Shown in pieces: positions 7,233 through 15,652 of a stretch of DNA of 15,710 nt. The notes beneath the pieces were generated by a model. The model did no database searches, was not told where the DNA came from, and saw nothing but the letters and a program-made list of their open reading frames with translations. Numbering within the stretch: the first letter of the stretch is position 1; each line of letters begins with the position of its first letter. The position numbers and the translations under genes are program-made. Origin of the DNA: Candidatus Aegiribacteria sp. (GTDB lineage: Bacteria > Fermentibacterota > Fermentibacteria > Fermentibacterales > JCC-6); the NCBI GenBank assembly GCA_030642525.1, contig DAOWNO010000019.1:1-15710 (forward strand). Direction: 5' to 3'.

Positions 7233-9577
7233 ATATTTTACGGACTGCACGAACCATTTGCACAACGCCTCCGGGCTGTCACAACGGCTGCGGAATAATA
7301 GCGCTGATCGATAATGGAAGAGTCATGGAAATCCGCGGGGATCCGTCGAACCCGTTTAACGGCGGATCTCTTTGTCCCAGGGGAGCGGCACTCCCGGAAA
7401 CGGTATATCATCCTGACAGACAGCTGTACCCTTTGATAAAAACAAGAGCAGGCTGGAGAAAAACATCCTGGGAAGAAGCCCTCGGAATGGCCGGGGACGC
7501 GTTTCTTGAAGCGAAGGAGAAGCACGGTGCATCCAGCGTGATCTTCTGCAAGGGCACAGGGAGAGATATCGGTCCCTGGCTCTCCCGCCTTGCCTACGGC
7601 TTTGGAAGCCCCGAATACTATGCTCTGGGACCCGGCAGCGGCAGTGCCTGCCTGATGCCCAGAATGAGTATTACAAACGCTGTTTTCGGCGGTTTCATGG
7701 TTGCCGACTGTTCACAGTATTTTCCACAGAGGTACAATGATCCCCGGTGGTGTCTTCCGGAGTGCATTCTGGTCTGGGGCTCAAATCCTGTGGACTCCAA
7801 TCCCGACGGCTTTCTGGGACAATGGATCGTTCAGTGTCTGAAACTGGGCTCAAGGATGATAGTGGTGGATCCCAGAGAGACCTGGATGGCAAGAAGAGCC
7901 GATGTGCATCTTTCGATAAACCCTGGAACGGATGCTGCTCTTGCAATGGCTTTTCTCCACGTACTCTTCGAAGAGGGGCTGGTAAAGACCAGGTTTACAG
8001 AAAAATGGGTGAGCGGTGCGGATGAGGTGCGGGAGCAGGTGAAATCCTTTTCTCCCGAAAGGGCTTCTGCGGAATGCGGGGTTCCAACCGAGGATATCTT
8101 CAGTGCTGCACTGCTGTACGGTCAATCAGAACCAGCTGCACTGCACTGGGGTGTCTCCGTGGATATGTCTCCCTCCGCTCTTGGAACCGCCCATGCCCTG
8201 ACCTCGCTCGTCGTCCTCTCTGGAAACCTTGATGTTCCCGGCGGGAATGTCATTGTGACTGACCCCTTCGGTATAAGCAGAAGGGGAGTGGACGGAGATC
8301 TGGCGGAAGGTCTTCAGAAAAAGAAAACCGGTATTGATGAGTATCCAATGATCGGCAGCGGATTTCCCTATGCGCTTGCGGATGTTCTGCTGGATGAGAT
8401 TGAGAGAGGGCGCAGCATAGAATGCGCATGGTATCAGGGGACGGGGCTGACAGCAAACGGTTTTGCCGAACCGAAAAGGGTGGGAAAACTCCTGAGCAGG
8501 ACAGGACTTTCAGTTATGGTTGACCTGTTCATGAGTCCGGCTGCACATGAACTGGCGGATATCTTTCTTCCCGTATGTACCTGTCTGGAACGCCAGGGCA
8601 TTCGGAACTGGTGGTATCAGCTCGCGGCTTTCGACAGGGTGATAGAACCCCTGGGGGAAAGCCGTTCGGATATGGAGGTTGTTCTTTCCTTCGGTAGGAT
8701 CGTAGCTGAGGAGCACTTTCCCTGGTCTGAAGTGACGGGGTGGTTTGATAACATCCTTCAACCCTCCGGATACACCTGGAGTGAGCTGTGCCGGAAGGGG
8801 TGGCTCATGCCGGGAACCGAATACAGCAAGCATCTCTCAAGGGGCAGGTTTAATACACCCACAGGAAAAATAGAACTGCAGCCCGGACTGATGGAAGAGT
8901 CCGGATTGCTTCCTGCTCCCTGGTATGTTCCTCCCCCCACATCGAAGATCCGAAAGGATTATCCTCTGAGGCTCACCGCAGGAGCCAGAAGCCCACTCTA
9001 TTTCCATGGAGAACACAGGAATGTGCTTCACCTGAAGGAACTCGAACCTTTCCCGACAGTGGAGATTCACCCCGACGATCTTCCGTCACCTGCGATCCGT
9101 TCCGGAGATTGGGTGCTTCTTGAATCACCCTGGGGAAGCTGTAAAAGGGTAGCTGTTTCTTCTCCGCTGATAAAAAAAGGTGTCATATCCGCTGCCCATG
9201 GCTGGAACGGTCCCGGGCTGAATGTAAATGATCTGCTGACTTCCGGAATGCAGGGAAGAGGGGGGCTCGGATATCCGTTCCGCTGTTTGCCCTGCCGGGT
9301 TACAGGACCTGTTGATGCCCCGGAAGAATATGGGAATATTCCGGAAAGCGGATCAGCTGATACAGAAATTATTAAAGATGTTAGCACCATCTGGTGTACA
9401 GGCTGCCGGGCCTGCGCGGTGGCCTGCATGATCCATACGCGTATTCACGGTCTTGTGGTCCGTTTGAAGGATGGCGAATGGACTCCGGGATTCACATCCG
9501 CTTGTCTCGGCTGCAGCGAACCTCCATGCGTGGCTGTATGTCACACAGGAAGTCTGGTACGGATAGAGAATGTTTGA
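7229..9577 (+). CDS. Mo/W-bisPGD oxidoreductase (DMSO reductase superfamily) with fused C-terminal dicluster ferredoxin domain
   Basis: The 782-residue protein begins with an Fe-S binding segment: C11, C17 and C21 (CTTPPGCHNGC), then C49 in LCPRG. The bisPGD-binding core follows, with VWGSNPVDSNPDG (182-194), VVDPRET (212-218), NPGTDAALAMA (231-241) and a C-terminal cap domain. The likely metal ligand is C141 (GSGSACLMPR), close to where acetylene hydratase has its tungsten-binding Cys. A ferredoxin module is fused at the end: C723, C726, C729, C733 (CTGCRACAVAC) and C759, C762, C767, C771 (CLGCSEPPCVAVC), like the separate DmsB/PsrB electron-transfer subunits but reduced to two clusters. No Tat or Sec signal is visible, so it is probably cytoplasmic. 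Redox partner and substrate are unknown. GAGG (7221-7224) is the ribosome site. First long gene of the operon; it overlaps the next by 8 bases. Confidence 0.9.
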   Translation: MNILRTARTICTTPPGCHNGCGIIALIDNGRVMEIRGDPSNPFNGGSLCPRGAALPETVYHPDRQLYPLIKTRAGWRKTSWEEALGMAGDAFLEAKEKHGASSVIFCKGTGRDIGPWLSRLAYGFGSPEYYALGPGSGSACLMPRMSITNAVFGGFMVADCSQYFPQRYNDPRWCLPECILVWGSNPVDSNPDGFLGQWIVQCLKLGSRMIVVDPRETWMARRADVHLSINPGTDAALAMAFLHVLFEEGLVKTRFTEKWVSGADEVREQVKSFSPERASAECGVPTEDIFSAALLYGQSEPAALHWGVSVDMSPSALGTAHALTSLVVLSGNLDVPGGNVIVTDPFGISRRGVDGDLAEGLQKKKTGIDEYPMIGSGFPYALADVLLDEIERGRSIECAWYQGTGLTANGFAEPKRVGKLLSRTGLSVMVDLFMSPAAHELADIFLPVCTCLERQGIRNWWYQLAAFDRVIEPLGESRSDMEVVLSFGRIVAEEHFPWSEVTGWFDNILQPSGYTWSELCRKGWLMPGTEYSKHLSRGRFNTPTGKIELQPGLMEESGLLPAPWYVPPPTSKIRKDYPLRLTAGARSPLYFHGEHRNVLHLKELEPFPTVEIHPDDLPSPAIRSGDWVLLESPWGSCKRVAVSSPLIKKGVISAAHGWNGPGLNVNDLLTSGMQGRGGLGYPFRCLPCRVTGPVDAPEEYGNIPESGSADTEIIKDVSTIWCTGCRACAVACMIHTRIHGLVVRLKDGEWTPGFTSACLGCSEPPCVAVCHTGSLVRIENV

Positions 9578-10325
9578 TAAGATCGGATTCCGCACTTCAG
9601 GCTTAAGGCATTTACCTCTGAAAACAGCCCTTGATGGTATTGTTCAGGCTGGATTTCAAACTGTTGAGTTCTGTCTTGAACACCCTGAAGCTTCACCGAC
9701 CAACCTTGAAATGGCCAGGAAAATGGGACTGGAAATCTCATCAGTGAGCTATCACGGAAAAAGAGATGATCCGGTCACGAGGCTGGAGTACGGAAAACGG
9801 GCCATAAGGATGGCTGAGGAATGCTCCGTTTCCGTGGTGGTGCTGGGCTCTCCTGTCCGGAACAGGAAAGGTTTCCTCAGGGAAGCAGCTGATCTCTATG
9901 ACATGTGCTGCAGGCTGAGTATAAAACCTGCCTGGGAAACGGAACCCGATACGGTACTTGAAGGCATTGACGACTTCAACATGTACATAGCTCCTCTGGG
10001 AACCCTTGCCGGTATCAATCTGGACGCCGGTCACCTCCATATTCAAAAGCGGTGTACCGTGGAAGATATCAAAGCTCTGGGAAACAGGATATTGCATGTA
10101 CATGTGGAAGGAATGAACCGCTTGGAACACAGACACCTGCTTCCCGGTCAGGGTGACATAAACTGGGAACATCTGTTCCGCGGTCTTGCTGGAGCGGGTT
10201 ACGGAGGGCCTCTGACCATTGATCTCTTTGATATACCGGATGACTGGAGGGGCTATCTTCATCAGGCGAATATTGCCCTTGATGAACTGATAATCTATCA
10301 TAGGCGCAATCTGGCTACTTTCTGA
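9570..10325 (+). CDS. Xylose isomerase-like TIM barrel (sugar isomerase/epimerase, AP endonuclease 2 fold)
   Basis: The 251-residue protein has the layout of the AP_endonuc_2 / sugar phosphate isomerase-epimerase superfamily. Likely metal or substrate ligands at strand ends are E34-region VEFCLEHPE, E123 in WETEP (122-126), D152 and H155 in NLDAGHLH (150-157), H177/H179 in HVHVEG (177-182) and D218 in TIDLF (216-220). The HLLPGQGDINW segment (189-199) matches the loop usual in isomerases of this fold. Family members isomerise or epimerise sugars, inositols or keto-acids with a divalent metal, and a few cut abasic DNA; the operon context favours small-molecule or peptide chemistry. ATG 9570 overlaps the oxidoreductase stop by 8 bases. 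Substrate unknown. Confidence 0.85.
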   Translation: MFDKIGFRTSGLRHLPLKTALDGIVQAGFQTVEFCLEHPEASPTNLEMARKMGLEISSVSYHGKRDDPVTRLEYGKRAIRMAEECSVSVVVLGSPVRNRKGFLREAADLYDMCCRLSIKPAWETEPDTVLEGIDDFNMYIAPLGTLAGINLDAGHLHIQKRCTVEDIKALGNRILHVHVEGMNRLEHRHLLPGQGDINWEHLFRGLAGAGYGGPLTIDLFDIPDDWRGYLHQANIALDELIIYHRRNLATF

Positions 10326-10333
10326 GAAGGGGA
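10326..10333 (+). promoter_or_regulatory. Strong ribosome binding site for the first radical SAM gene
   Basis: GAAGGGGA lies in the 12-base gap between the TIM-barrel stop and ATG 10338, with about 5 bases of spacing. It is the only true gap and the clearest Shine-Dalgarno site in the operon, so this gene can be translated independently. Confidence 0.6.
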
Positions 10334-10337
10334 ATAC

Positions 10338-11360
10338 ATGAGTGATATTGCGTTAGGTGTCGGGCTTACTTCTGCTTGCACATTTTCGTGCAGACATTGC
10401 TATTCAGGAGGGGGAAAGAATCCTGTGGAAATGAACAGCGATATGCTGTTCCGTTTCCTTTCCGCATGCAACGTGGAATCCATCAATCTCGGTACCGGTG
10501 AATCCTGCCTGTATCCCGGTTTTCACAATATTCTTGACGAACTGTTCAGATTGAACATTCCGGTGGCTATCACCACGGCAGGTCCAAGCATTGAAGCCAT
10601 GTCGGATGAGGAGGTTAAAAGACTCCACGATGTGGATTTCTCCCTGGACTTTCCGCAGAGAGATCTGCACGATAACTGGAGAGCTGCAGGTGCTTACGAT
10701 ATGGTGCTCAGAGGGATCGAGCGGTGCAGATCGCTTGGTGTTACCGCTTCTGTTGCCATGTGCCTTATGAAGCAGAATGCCTCACGGATGGCGGGAATGT
10801 GTTCTCTCTGCAGAACCCTTGGTGTGTCACTCCGGGTGAATGTATACAAGGCCATAAAAGGTAAAGAATATGAGCCTGATTATGATGTTTTCTGGCAGGC
10901 CATACAGGCCCTTTTTACTGAAGCTGAGGCTATTGCCTGTTCCGAGCCGGTGATAAATGCGGCTCTGGCGGCAGGAAACGGGTTAAAAGACATTTCTGTT
11001 AAGGGCAGCCCCTGCGGTGTGTCTTCCCTGCGGCTGAGACCCGGTGGAGAGATCATGCCATGTGTGTACTGGGATCACAGTCCTGTAACCATGGAGAATT
11101 TTCTGTCCGGGGAGATGGATCTTCCATCCGGCTGCGAACTTCCAAAACCGGAATTCTGCGATGGCTGCGAATGGTACGATGTGTGCCGCGGAGGCTGTTC
11201 CGGGAGACGGCTTTATACAGGAAAATCTGAACCGGATATCTACTGCTTCATGAAGAAGGGACGTTCTGTACCGGTACTTGCTCAGAAACCTGTACTTTCC
11301 GGAGACGACTACATACACGCCTCTTATCTCTGCACCATAATAGCGGAATTCGGGGAATGA
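10338..11360 (+). CDS. Radical SAM/SPASM protein 1
   Basis: The 340-residue protein has the radical SAM motif C14-x3-C18-x2-C21 (CTFSCRHC) very near its N-terminus, with GTGES (52-56) where most members have GGEP. Its C-terminal SPASM region has C226, C242 and then C274-x2-C277-x5-C283-x3-C287 and C303, the full pattern for auxiliary Fe-S clusters. SPASM proteins usually modify peptides, proteins or peptide-like small molecules (examples: PqqE, anSME, MftC). It lacks a RiPP-recognition domain ahead of the barrel: only 13 residues precede C14. The 12-base gap before it carries a strong ribosome site, and its stop overlaps the next gene (ATGA). It is clearly more distant from the next two radical SAM proteins than they are from each other. 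Exact reaction unknown. Confidence 0.92.
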   Translation: MSDIALGVGLTSACTFSCRHCYSGGGKNPVEMNSDMLFRFLSACNVESINLGTGESCLYPGFHNILDELFRLNIPVAITTAGPSIEAMSDEEVKRLHDVDFSLDFPQRDLHDNWRAAGAYDMVLRGIERCRSLGVTASVAMCLMKQNASRMAGMCSLCRTLGVSLRVNVYKAIKGKEYEPDYDVFWQAIQALFTEAEAIACSEPVINAALAAGNGLKDISVKGSPCGVSSLRLRPGGEIMPCVYWDHSPVTMENFLSGEMDLPSGCELPKPEFCDGCEWYDVCRGGCSGRRLYTGKSEPDIYCFMKKGRSVPVLAQKPVLSGDDYIHASYLCTIIAEFGE

Positions 11361-12640
11361 GTTCAGGGTCATCGTTTCTGCACGTCTACGATGTAAATGG
11401 CAGAAAGGTGTACTTCCATTCCCTTACTCTCGAGATCTACAATTCGTCTGAGGAATGTCCACCTCCGGAAAGGGAGCAGGAACTGCTTGCTTCGTACCGG
11501 AGAAAAGTCGGCGAGAACAGCGGCATTGTAATGAGCTGCATGTTCCTGACAACCCGGTGCCCCAGGAACTGCGGGTATTGTTTTCTTCAGGATGTTCAGA
11601 AGGGGGATATGACCCCCGCGGAGATAGATGCTGGACTTGAGCTTATAGGGAAGGGACCGGCAGATCTTCTGTTATATGGGGGAGAACCGTTTCTGAGACC
11701 TGATCTGGTTCTCCATGTAATCAGCAGGGTGAGAAGCAGCACCGCTGGAATAAATCTTTCCGCCGCCACTGGAGGTGTCCCCGTAGATCCTTCTCTTGCC
11801 CGCGAACTGGCTTCAGAAGGTACATTCATAATAGTGTCAATTGATGGTCCTCCTGCTGTGCATAACATTGCAAGACCGCTGACTCAGGGAACGAATTCAT
11901 TTGAAAAAGCTGAAAAAGCTTTTCATGTATTCAGGAATGCGGGATGCAGAGTGGGCATATCCGTCACAGTCACAGAAAGAAACATTGAAACGGTCGCGGA
12001 GGATTTCCTGTGGCTCATGGAGTACTTCCAGCCGGATGATATGGGGCTGAATCCCTGGCTGCACCCCTTAAAGGGCGGCAGGATAAATCCGATGCAGGCC
12101 ACCGGCCCCGGTATTCTCGAGACCGTTGTCTCCTGCATGGAAACAGCCATTGACCGGGGCATGTATATAGAACAGCTCGCAAGAAGAGTAAGACCTTTCG
12201 TCAGACGATCTCCAAGGCTCAAGGACTGTGCTTCAGCAGGAGGAAGGCTGGTGCAGATTCCCGGAGGAATTGCAGGCACATGTGACTGCATGACCGTCTG
12301 CGGTGATCACGGTGTAAACCTGAAAGACACCGATGATATAAAGGCTCTGCTTACCCGGTTCAGAGATCTTTCTCCTGTGAATTTTCCCGACTGTATTACC
12401 TGCCCTGCACTTGCTCTGTGCGGAGGGGGATGCAGATACGATGCATATCATGCCTCCGGAACACTAAGGGGCTCCCGGCCCGAAAGGTGTTCCTTCGAGA
12501 GGGAATTCCTCAGATGGATGATAGAAAAGTCGGTTGAACATGGCAGGGAATCACTCATTCCGGCAGGAGGATTTGATCCCGGCGCTATGCCCATGCCCGT
12601 TGGAACCATGATCGGCGAAGAACAGAGCGTGGGTAATTGA
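11357..12640 (+). CDS. Radical SAM/SPASM protein 2
   Basis: The 427-residue protein has about 60 residues before the radical SAM motif C68-x3-C72-x2-C75 (CPRNCGYC), then YGGEP (107-111) and SIDGPP (161-166). SPASM cysteines are C291, C309/C311, C315, then C346-x2-C349-x5-C355-x3-C359 and C378. The overall plan is that of anSME/peptide-maturase-type enzymes. The N-terminal extension (VYFHSLTLEIY, 18-28) is shared in altered form with the next gene (AWFDSVTLRIS) and may be a substrate- or partner-binding segment. ATG 11357 overlaps the previous TGA by 4 bases and its own TGA overlaps the next start, so translation is probably coupled. Substrate unknown. Confidence 0.93.
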   Translation: MSSGSSFLHVYDVNGRKVYFHSLTLEIYNSSEECPPPEREQELLASYRRKVGENSGIVMSCMFLTTRCPRNCGYCFLQDVQKGDMTPAEIDAGLELIGKGPADLLLYGGEPFLRPDLVLHVISRVRSSTAGINLSAATGGVPVDPSLARELASEGTFIIVSIDGPPAVHNIARPLTQGTNSFEKAEKAFHVFRNAGCRVGISVTVTERNIETVAEDFLWLMEYFQPDDMGLNPWLHPLKGGRINPMQATGPGILETVVSCMETAIDRGMYIEQLARRVRPFVRRSPRLKDCASAGGRLVQIPGGIAGTCDCMTVCGDHGVNLKDTDDIKALLTRFRDLSPVNFPDCITCPALALCGGGCRYDAYHASGTLRGSRPERCSFEREFLRWMIEKSVEHGRESLIPAGGFDPGAMPMPVGTMIGEEQSVGN

Positions 12641-13785
12641 TCTGGAAACACGGCAGTGCCTGGTTTGATTCCGTAACACTGCGGATTTCAGTGGGAGAAC
12701 CGCTGGAGGATCACGATGCCGTTGTTCCGCCTGTTCCTCCCGCCGGGACCGCAGCAGTCCAGGCTGTTGTAACCAGACGATGCAATCTATCGTGCAGCTA
12801 CTGCAATGTGAGGCTTTCCGGGGATCCTCCCGATGATATGACCTTCGAAATAGCTGACCGGGTTATAAGGACTGCTGAAATCGCACCCGCGGGCAGGCTG
12901 GTGATGGTCACCGGTGGAGAACCTCTCCTTGTCCCCGAAGTGACCTTTCATATTCTGAAAAATGTTGATTCACCGAAGGTTCTGTTTACAAATGCCTCAT
13001 TGATCACCCCTTTGATCGCTTCCGAGTTGAAACTGATGGATGTATCTCCCGTTGTTTCGATGGACGGTATGGAAATTATTCACAATTCACAGCGATGCGG
13101 TTCCTGGGCCGCCGCTGCGCGAGGGCTGGACTTGCTCAGAGCAGCCGGTGTTTCCTACGGAATATCAACCGTGCTCGGTCATCACAACTGGAGGAGCATC
13201 GGAACCGGGATGGAGCAGATGTATGAGAGATTCATGCCGGTCAGCATGGGGTTCAACATTCTGCACTGGACTCAGGGGACTTTTGATCCGATTTCAGCTG
13301 AAGCATACACTGATGCAATCAGTAAGGTTTTCAGCACTGCTCTGAAACACGGGGTCTTTGTAGATCAGATCGCCCGGAGGATAGATCCGATCATCAGCGG
13401 TGTGTACAGGCACAGGGACTGCGCTGCCCTGGGGGGCAAGATAGTTTTTCATCCCGACGGCAGAACATCAAACTGCATAAGCGGAAGATCCATGGAGGAC
13501 TGGTCAAACAGAATTCCTGCAGCGATGAGCTATTGTTCACAGTGCCATGCTGCTGGAATCTGCGGCGGAGGCTGCGCATGGGATGGAATTCATCTCGGGA
13601 GTGACGGAAAACCGGATGCCCGGCACTGCATGTGGGTAAGACGCATACTTGATCTTTTTCTGGAGGATGTGGAAAAGCATTTCCCGGAGGGCCCTGTTTC
13701 CCGCATGGAATTGAAGAAGAGGTACGGCATGCTGATAACCAGAGGAGGGTCGCCCTTGACCGGATCCATAGGTCACAGGGAATGA
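12637..13785 (+). CDS. Radical SAM/SPASM protein 3, paralogue of protein 2
   Basis: This 382-residue protein carries C49-x3-C53-x2-C56 (CNLSCSYC), TGGEP (92-96) and SMDG (141-144). SPASM cysteines are C262, C280, C300-x2-C303-x5-C309-x3-C313 and C331. It aligns with the preceding protein over its length: an N-terminal AWFDSVTLRIS segment, the ARRIDP helix before the first auxiliary Cys (ARRVRP in protein 2), and the CGGGC motif. The start is TTG 12637, chosen because it overlaps the previous stop as TTGA and keeps the shared N-terminal segment; there is no clear Shine-Dalgarno site. Retention of all Fe-S ligands in both copies suggests two distinct active enzymes, acting on different sites or steps. 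Confidence 0.92.
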   Translation: MIWKHGSAWFDSVTLRISVGEPLEDHDAVVPPVPPAGTAAVQAVVTRRCNLSCSYCNVRLSGDPPDDMTFEIADRVIRTAEIAPAGRLVMVTGGEPLLVPEVTFHILKNVDSPKVLFTNASLITPLIASELKLMDVSPVVSMDGMEIIHNSQRCGSWAAAARGLDLLRAAGVSYGISTVLGHHNWRSIGTGMEQMYERFMPVSMGFNILHWTQGTFDPISAEAYTDAISKVFSTALKHGVFVDQIARRIDPIISGVYRHRDCAALGGKIVFHPDGRTSNCISGRSMEDWSNRIPAAMSYCSQCHAAGICGGGCAWDGIHLGSDGKPDARHCMWVRRILDLFLEDVEKHFPEGPVSRMELKKRYGMLITRGGSPLTGSIGHRE

Positions 13786-14435
13786 CAGATATCTCGCGCT
13801 TCCGTCCGGAGCAGGTCAGGGAGTACACAGCTGGCAGAGTGTTATCGGCTGCCGATGGATACATACTGGAAGAACTGAAGAAGATATCACCTGATACTGT
13901 TGTTGAAATCGGTTGCGGACCTGGAATAATCGCCGGGAGAACCCTTTTTATCAAGAAATACATCTGCACGGACATTACCATCGAGTTTCTCAGAGTGGCT
14001 TCAAAGGCCAGGCCGTCCGGTGTTTTCCTTAACTGCAGGGCGGAAATCCTTCCACTCCGGAATGGTATGGCGGATTGCGTGGTGGCAATGGCTGTCCTGC
14101 ATCACCTGAATAAAAAGGTTCTCCAGAACTCTCTGAGCGAGATACACAGAATTCTGAAACCGAACGGAATCTTCCTTCTTCTGGAGGATTGGTGTTTCGA
14201 AAAGGGAATCACAGGGTTCGAGGAAGAGGCAAGAAGATGGAGGTTCAGAAACGGTTCCGATGAGAACCATCTTACAGCGGATAACTGGCGGAGTGAGATT
14301 AAGGCAGCCGGTTTTTCCTGCAAGAATCCTGTCTGGAGGGAGAGACCATTTCATACATCGGCTCCACATCTCATCAGGTGGCCTGAAGCGGATAGAAAAG
14401 TGAGAATGATGGCTCTGGAATCGGTCAGACAGTAA
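13782..14435 (+). CDS. Class I SAM-dependent methyltransferase
   Basis: The 217-residue protein shows the Rossmann methyltransferase motif I VEIGCGPGI (41-49), an acidic residue at the end of the second strand in CTDIT (62-66), and AVLHHL followed by ILKPNGIFLLLEDW, as in the Methyltransf_11/25 group. It would transfer a methyl group from SAM to O, N, C or S of a small molecule or peptide; the acceptor is not evident. It overlaps the radical SAM protein 3 stop by 4 bases (ATGA) and its TAA shares one base with the next ATG (TAATG). The position between radical SAM genes points to a tailoring step in the same pathway. Confidence 0.88.
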   Translation: MTDISRFRPEQVREYTAGRVLSAADGYILEELKKISPDTVVEIGCGPGIIAGRTLFIKKYICTDITIEFLRVASKARPSGVFLNCRAEILPLRNGMADCVVAMAVLHHLNKKVLQNSLSEIHRILKPNGIFLLLEDWCFEKGITGFEEEARRWRFRNGSDENHLTADNWRSEIKAAGFSCKNPVWRERPFHTSAPHLIRWPEADRKVRMMALESVRQ

Positions 14436-15652
14436 TGAGAATCCTGCTGGTTCAAGCCTGGCTCGGGAGAGAGCAGCATCCGGTATTGCCTCTGGGGCTT
14501 GCCGCTATCGCCGGTTCACTGGCGGAGCACGAAATTCAGATCGAGGATCTTAATCAAAGCCGGTCACCAATGGAGAAGCTCAGATCTGTCCTTGCGGATT
14601 ACAAGCCTGACAGCGTAGGGTTCAGTCTGAGAAATGCCGACACCACCTCCTATTTTGATCGATACAGTTACATTCCCCTGTATCTTGAGCAGATAGAACT
14701 CACTTCCAGACTCTGTCCGAATGCATACATATTTGCAGGAGGAGCCGGTTTCAGCATTTTCGCGGAACAGATAATGCGTCATTCAAAGCGTATCCACTGC
14801 GGCATAACAGGACACGGTGAGCTCATTGTGGATGAACTGGTCAGGAACAGAGCATGCGGACTCTATCCCGGCGGAAAGGGGGAATTTGTTTCTCCACGGT
14901 TCGATCTTCTTTCTTTATCATCCTACATTCCTTTCGAAAAAAACCTTGCACTGGGCGTGGAGGTTAACAGGGGATGTGATCGCAGATGCACATACTGCTC
15001 CTACTCCGCAATATCGGGGAAGATCGTTCAGGAAAGATCCCTTGAACTGATAAGAAGTGATATCCAGCAGCTTGCTGCGCAGGGCTTCCGACACTTTTTC
15101 CTGATAGCTCCGGTTCTGAACAATCGAAGGGCAAGGGGAATTGAAGTGGCTTCAATGGTCAAAACCATTAATTCCGGTATTACCTGGGAGGCATATCATT
15201 CCGCATTGGATTTTGACGTGGATTACGCTTCATTCATCCATGATTCCGGCTGCACAGCTGTTTCTTTTTCTCCCGATGGAGGGACAGCGGAGCAGATGAA
15301 GAGAATGGGAAAGGACTACGATCCAGTCCAGCTCAAATCTGCAATTACCGCCGCTGTTTCAAATGGGATTGAAGTTTCACTGAATATCTTCCCATGGGAT
15401 GCTGCCGGAGGAATATCCGGGATGATAAGTGCTTTCCGAAACGGAGCCAGATGGAGCAGACTCGCGGGGCCGGGATTAAGGAGACTCCGATTCAGTCTCA
15501 TCAGGAGGCTTCCAGCAACTCCGTTTGCGCCTGCTGAAGTTTCTTTGACTGAGAGAATACCGATGAAGGAGTTTGTCAAACCATCTGCACCTGGAATGAT
15601 TGCTTTCCATATAATGAAAAGGATATTTGAAAGGGATATGATAAAGGCATGA
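14435..15652 (+). CDS. Cobalamin-binding-type (class B-like) radical SAM protein
   Basis: The 405-residue protein has an N-terminal Rossmann-like B12-binding domain: MRILLVQAW, LPLGLAAIAGSL (18-29), DSVGFSLRN (59-67), IFAGGAGFSIF (99-109), GITGHGE (123-129). A radical SAM domain follows, with C181-x3-C185-x2-C188 (CDRRCTYC). This architecture occurs in methyltransferases acting on unactivated carbon or phosphorus and in ring-forming or rearranging enzymes such as BchE and OxsB. The DxHxxG lower-ligand motif is absent, as is common in class B radical SAM enzymes. The start overlaps the methyltransferase stop (TAATG); the stop overlaps the following ATG. A carbon-methylation role in the pathway is an inference. 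Confidence 0.9.
   Translation: MRILLVQAWLGREQHPVLPLGLAAIAGSLAEHEIQIEDLNQSRSPMEKLRSVLADYKPDSVGFSLRNADTTSYFDRYSYIPLYLEQIELTSRLCPNAYIFAGGAGFSIFAEQIMRHSKRIHCGITGHGELIVDELVRNRACGLYPGGKGEFVSPRFDLLSLSSYIPFEKNLALGVEVNRGCDRRCTYCSYSAISGKIVQERSLELIRSDIQQLAAQGFRHFFLIAPVLNNRRARGIEVASMVKTINSGITWEAYHSALDFDVDYASFIHDSGCTAVSFSPDGGTAEQMKRMGKDYDPVQLKSAITAAVSNGIEVSLNIFPWDAAGGISGMISAFRNGARWSRLAGPGLRRLRFSLIRRLPATPFAPAEVSLTERIPMKEFVKPSAPGMIAFHIMKRIFERDMIKA

Noticed and set aside
7229..9577. Selenoprotein reading of the oxidoreductase
   Set aside because: The likely metal-ligand position is an ordinary Cys codon (C141) and no internal TGA interrupts the frame.
9741..10301. 186-residue minus-strand ORF opposite the TIM-barrel gene
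   Set aside because: It lies wholly within a well-supported gene on the plus strand and shows no motif of its own.
13394..13981. 195-residue minus-strand ORF opposite radical SAM protein 3 and the methyltransferase
   Set aside because: It spans two strongly supported genes on the other strand, has low-complexity composition rich in Ser, Pro and Arg, and shows no recognisable motif.
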